Shown here: in pieces, positions 61,192-64,000 of the stretch
How positions within the stretch are numbered: the first letter of the stretch is position 1
Layout: the number at the start of each line of letters is the position of its first letter
Assembly (NCBI GenBank): GCA_963920635.1
Contig: OY987307.1
Span: 6,076,001 to 6,140,000, forward strand
Reading direction: 5' to 3'
Source of the DNA: Pseudeuparius sepicola
Lineage: Eukaryota; Arthropoda; Insecta; Coleoptera; Anthribidae
DNA length: 64,000 bases
Made by a program: the position numbers and the translations under genes
The notes under the pieces: generated by a model
Told to the model about the DNA's origin: nothing
Databases searched by the model: none
Seen by the model: only the letters and a program-made list of their open reading frames with translations

Positions 61192-64000
61192 CTCGACTTA
61201 GCCAAAAGGCATTCGCACTCCCTCTACGGGGAACATTCACTCAGATCCCGGGTATCCCGGATACCAAAGGATCTGGCTCGGACGAGACCCTTGCCATGTT
61301 ATCGGGCCCTAGGTGACACCGATGTTGTTGGATGATCCTGCATTCCCCATGAATTTCCTGACGGTTCGGGCTGTCGCAAGTAGTACCGCTTTCTGCATGG
61401 ACCTGTAAAGACTATCAGTTAGACCCAGCTCCTTGATGTTTCTCAGCAAACTTTTTGGTATAACACCAGTTGTTGACACGATGATTGGAATCGTCTGGAC
61501 GTTCTCCATTTCCCATTGCCTTCTAATTCGTTCTTCTAAATCTCTGTACTTCGCGATCTTCTCGACTTGCTTCACACGCAGGTTGTTGTTGTTCGGGATG
61601 GCCACATCAATCAGAGTTGTCTGCCTAGAAATTTTATCAACTATTATAAGGTCCGGTCTGTTATGGGCAACTCGTTGATCTGTCAGAACTGTACGATCCC
61701 AGTACATCTTATAGTTGCTGTTCTCAAGAACAGGCTCAGGTGTGTAGTTGTAATATGGGACCCTCTCTGCCTGCACAAGCAGCAGCTTTTCCGCCAGTTC
61801 CTGGTGCAAGATCTTGGCAACCGAATCGTGTCGTTCCTTATATTCCGTTGATGCGAACATCTGACATCCTCCTGTTATGTGCTGGATTGTTTCTGAAGTT
61901 GGGCACCCGTATCTGCATCTGTCATCCACTACCGATGCATCTCCTACAATGAATTTTAGGTAGTTGCGAGTTGGTATAACCTGATCTTGTATGGCCAGTA
62001 GGAAGCCTTCCGTCTCGGGGAACATTCGTCCCGAGGTCAGCCAATAGTTCGACGCTAACTTGTCGACATGTTCCTGGTTAACCTCGTTAGGATGCCTCCC
62101 GTGCAGCGGCTTCCCCAACCACCTCTGTAGTTTATCGTTGTCGGTTCGGTGGTGATTTTGACGCTCGTGTTCCGTCAGACGTAGCGGTGTTGAGACGTCT
62201 GCTCCGCATATAGCCCTATGTAGTGTGGAGCTGTTGGCCTGCCTGTAGAAATAATTACGCAGCTTTAATATTTGTTGGTCCAATTGCTTGCTGAGATCTG
62301 CCAATCCTCTTCCTCCTAGTTGACGTGGCAGAGTTGTTCTTTCTACGGCGCTACGGGGATGATGTTTATGAGATTTTGTCAGTAGTGTCCTAACTTTTCG
62401 TTGCAGGTTGTTGATGTCCGTGTTGGTCCAATTCACTATTCCGAACGAATAGCTGAGTACAGAGCACGCATACGTGTTGAGGGCCTTAAACAAATTCCTG
62501 CTGTTAAGATCAGTTCGCACTACTTGTCTTACTCTCTTGATGAATTCATTCGTTAAATCAGTCTTCATTGTTCGATGGTCTATCCTTTGAGCTTGTTTCA
62601 TCCCGAGATACTTGTATGTATCTTCTTTGCTCATTGCTTCGATCTCCTGGCCGTCCTGCATCTCGTGTGCGCTTTGTTCGAGCTTTCCCCGGATGATATT
62701 AAGGGTGCGGCACTTGTCCAGTACAAACAGCATTCCGATGTCCCTGGAGAACTCCTCTACAATTTTAAGCATTTGCGTTAGTTGGTTTTTGGTTGCTGCG
62801 ATCAGTTTTAAATCATCCATATATAATAGGTGATTCAACTTGATCGCTTCTGCGTTGTTGCTTTTGATAGCGAAGCCATATTTTGTAGAGTTCAACCGAT
62901 GTGATAGAGGGTTCATCGCCATGCAGAACCACAGTGGACTGAGTGAATCTCCTTGGAAAATCCCTCTTCGGATGTTGATTGTGTCGGTCTCGATGTTACT
63001 GTCTGCGGTTCTGAGTTGTATCTTAGTGCGCCAGGTTGTCATAACGTGTTCTAAAAAGGAAACTGTATGATGATCTATTTTATACAGCTTTAAGATACCT
63101 GTGAGCCAGTCGTGAGGTACGGAATCAAATGCTTTTTTGTAGTCCACATAAGCCATGTGGAGGTTTCGTTGCTTGGAATGAGCCTGGTTGCAGATGACAG
63201 AGTCTATGATGAGTTGCTCTTTGCATCCCATTGCGCCCTTCGAGCAGCCCTTCTGCTGCATTGCAATGGTGTTGTTCCGCTCGCAGTGAGCATATATTCG
63301 CTGCGTAAGGCAAGATGTGATTATCTTGTACAGCGTAGGCAAGCAGGTTATTGGGCGGTACTTGGCAGGGTTATCCGTATTCCGCTGGTCTTTTGGTAAC
63401 AGGTAGGTTACACCCTGTGTAAGAAACAATGGCATTTTCAGAGGATCGAGCAAGACTTCATTAATTAAGGTAGTTATCTGTTCATGCGTGCACCACAACT
63501 TCTTAATCCAATAATTTTGGAGATGATCTGGACCTGGTGCCTTCCAGTTGTGGGAATTCTTGATGACATCGGAGACCTCAGCGGTTGTGAATTGCTCGTG
63601 TTGCATCTGGCTATAGTTCCGGCCCATCTCGCGTTCTTCGCTGATCCAACTTGCACTGACATTGTATGGACCTGGTGTGGCAAGTTGATTTCTCCAGAAA
63701 CCGTCGACCTGTTCTCTGCTAGGGTAACTCGCATTTGTGGCATCGGCGCTAGAATTAAAAGCACGGTAGAAACCCTTTTCTGATCGTTCAAAGAGTTTGT
63801 TGTCTCGTTTCCTGTTGTTACTAGCCTTGTATCTCCTCAGACGCCCTGCGAAAACAGAAAGTTTTTGTTTTAATGTGTCAAGACATTGTTGAGCAGTGAT
63901 GTTCGCGGGGTCATGCCGAGAATGGATTTGGGTGCGGCTCATTATTGCCTGCACCGCCCTCTGGATCCTTCTAGTTCTAACTCCTCTGATATATTCCGTC
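61192..64000 (-). mobile_element. Dong/R4-clade non-LTR retrotransposon, 5' end outside window
   Basis: The 3' end (CTCGACTTAGCCAAAAGGCA on the plus strand) abuts the ATT repeat, like Dong elements that target TAA repeats. The 3' untranslated region is about 117 bp. The coding frame continues off the right edge of the window. Confidence 0.85.
61309..64000 (-). CDS. Reverse transcriptase - RLE endonuclease ORF, partial at 5'
   Basis: The frame is open from the window edge; the first ATG inside is at 63954 (881 aa). Reverse-transcriptase blocks are in order: WKAPGPDHLQNYWIKKL, YRPITCLPTLYKI, YVDYKKAFDSVPHDWL, RRGIFQGDSLSPLWF and the YMDD active site (LLYMDDLKLIA). The C-terminal third has a CCHC-type zinc knuckle (CRYGCPTSETIQHITGGC). 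A restriction-like endonuclease region follows (RPDLIIVDK..TTLIDVAIP...KYRDLEERI). This combination marks the R2/R4/Dong group, which integrates by target-primed reverse transcription. No stop or shift is seen, so the copy may be recent. Confidence 0.93.
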   Translation of the reverse strand, partial: TEYIRGVRTRRIQRAVQAIMSRTQIHSRHDPANITAQQCLDTLKQKLSVFAGRLRRYKASNNRKRDNKLFERSEKGFYRAFNSSADATNASYPSREQVDGFWRNQLATPGPYNVSASWISEEREMGRNYSQMQHEQFTTAEVSDVIKNSHNWKAPGPDHLQNYWIKKLWCTHEQITTLINEVLLDPLKMPLFLTQGVTYLLPKDQRNTDNPAKYRPITCLPTLYKIITSCLTQRIYAHCERNNTIAMQQKGCSKGAMGCKEQLIIDSVICNQAHSKQRNLHMAYVDYKKAFDSVPHDWLTGILKLYKIDHHTVSFLEHVMTTWRTKIQLRTADSNIETDTINIRRGIFQGDSLSPLWFCMAMNPLSHRLNSTKYGFAIKSNNAEAIKLNHLLYMDDLKLIAATKNQLTQMLKIVEEFSRDIGMLFVLDKCRTLNIIRGKLEQSAHEMQDGQEIEAMSKEDTYKYLGMKQAQRIDHRTMKTDLTNEFIKRVRQVVRTDLNSRNLFKALNTYACSVLSYSFGIVNWTNTDINNLQRKVRTLLTKSHKHHPRSAVERTTLPRQLGGRGLADLSKQLDQQILKLRNYFYRQANSSTLHRAICGADVSTPLRLTEHERQNHHRTDNDKLQRWLGKPLHGRHPNEVNQEHVDKLASNYWLTSGRMFPETEGFLLAIQDQVIPTRNYLKFIVGDASVVDDRCRYGCPTSETIQHITGGCQMFASTEYKERHDSVAKILHQELAEKLLLVQAERVPYYNYTPEPVLENSNYKMYWDRTVLTDQRVAHNRPDLIIVDKISRQTTLIDVAIPNNNNLRVKQVEKIAKYRDLEERIRRQWEMENVQTIPIIVSTTGVIPKSLLRNIKELGLTDSLYRSMQKAVLLATARTVRKFMGNAGSSNNIGVT

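Overview
The window looks like transposon-dense, AT-rich DNA from an insect or other arthropod nuclear genome. This is inferred from the repertoire: a Tc1 transposase, a MULE remnant, a Dong/R4-like non-LTR element, an Arc-like-Gag Ty3/Gypsy element, Polinton-type genes and short phase-0 introns. I found no convincing ordinary host gene. Almost everything that can be recognised is mobile DNA, much of it nested. All assignments come from reading the sequence and from knowledge of the families; no database search was possible.

The centrepiece is a virus-like Polinton/Maverick (adintovirus-like) element, called A here, at 10102-33471. It is bounded by 126-bp terminal inverted repeats with one mismatch. 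Left to right it carries: a fused phospholipase A2 - hydrophobic - adenain-type protease polyprotein; a putative minor capsid or penton protein; a small basic protein overlapping the major capsid gene; the capsid gene (one frameshift); a membrane glycoprotein; a KAND-repeat ORF; a zinc finger fused to a packaging ATPase; a DUF8207-like protein; a coiled-coil protein; a chromodomain integrase; and a conserved unknown. Then, on the minus strand, comes a protein-primed family B DNA polymerase split into two frames. The right arm holds an unknown 242-aa gene, an exonuclease-like fragment, a spliced coiled-coil gene, a gene of G-Y-W repeats, promoter-like repeats and a small gene next to the right TIR. 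A separate 5.4-kb element (24637-30048; 77-bp TIRs, TGTACA duplication) sits inside the spliced gene and is itself filled with MITE-like, fold-back and Tc1 sequences.

A second, truncated and frameshifted relative (element B, 33472 to about 40340) abuts the right TIR of A. Its gene order is collinear with A, but it has a BIR-RING inhibitor-of-apoptosis gene where A has the KAND repeats and zinc finger. A decayed PLA2 fragment at about 8.79 kb, left of A, may be the lost 5' part of B. A third relative (element C, about 44.6-56.06 kb) keeps the exonuclease-like gene, a spliced coiled-coil gene, a PLA2-protease gene and the terminal small gene. Its PLA2-protease gene is cut by an apparently young Ty3/Gypsy retrotransposon (48646-54632) with identical 573-bp LTRs, an AGGT target duplication and an intact 1530-aa Gag-Pol ORF.

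The flanks hold older debris. On the left are a Tc1/mariner-like pseudogene, a possible envelope-glycoprotein remnant and a 1.4-kb TIR element with an AATT duplication. On the right are a DUF7869-like gene and a Dong/R4-like non-LTR retrotransposon that runs off the window end and sits next to a TAA microsatellite. A roughly 1-kb repeat occurs in opposite orientations on both sides of element C.
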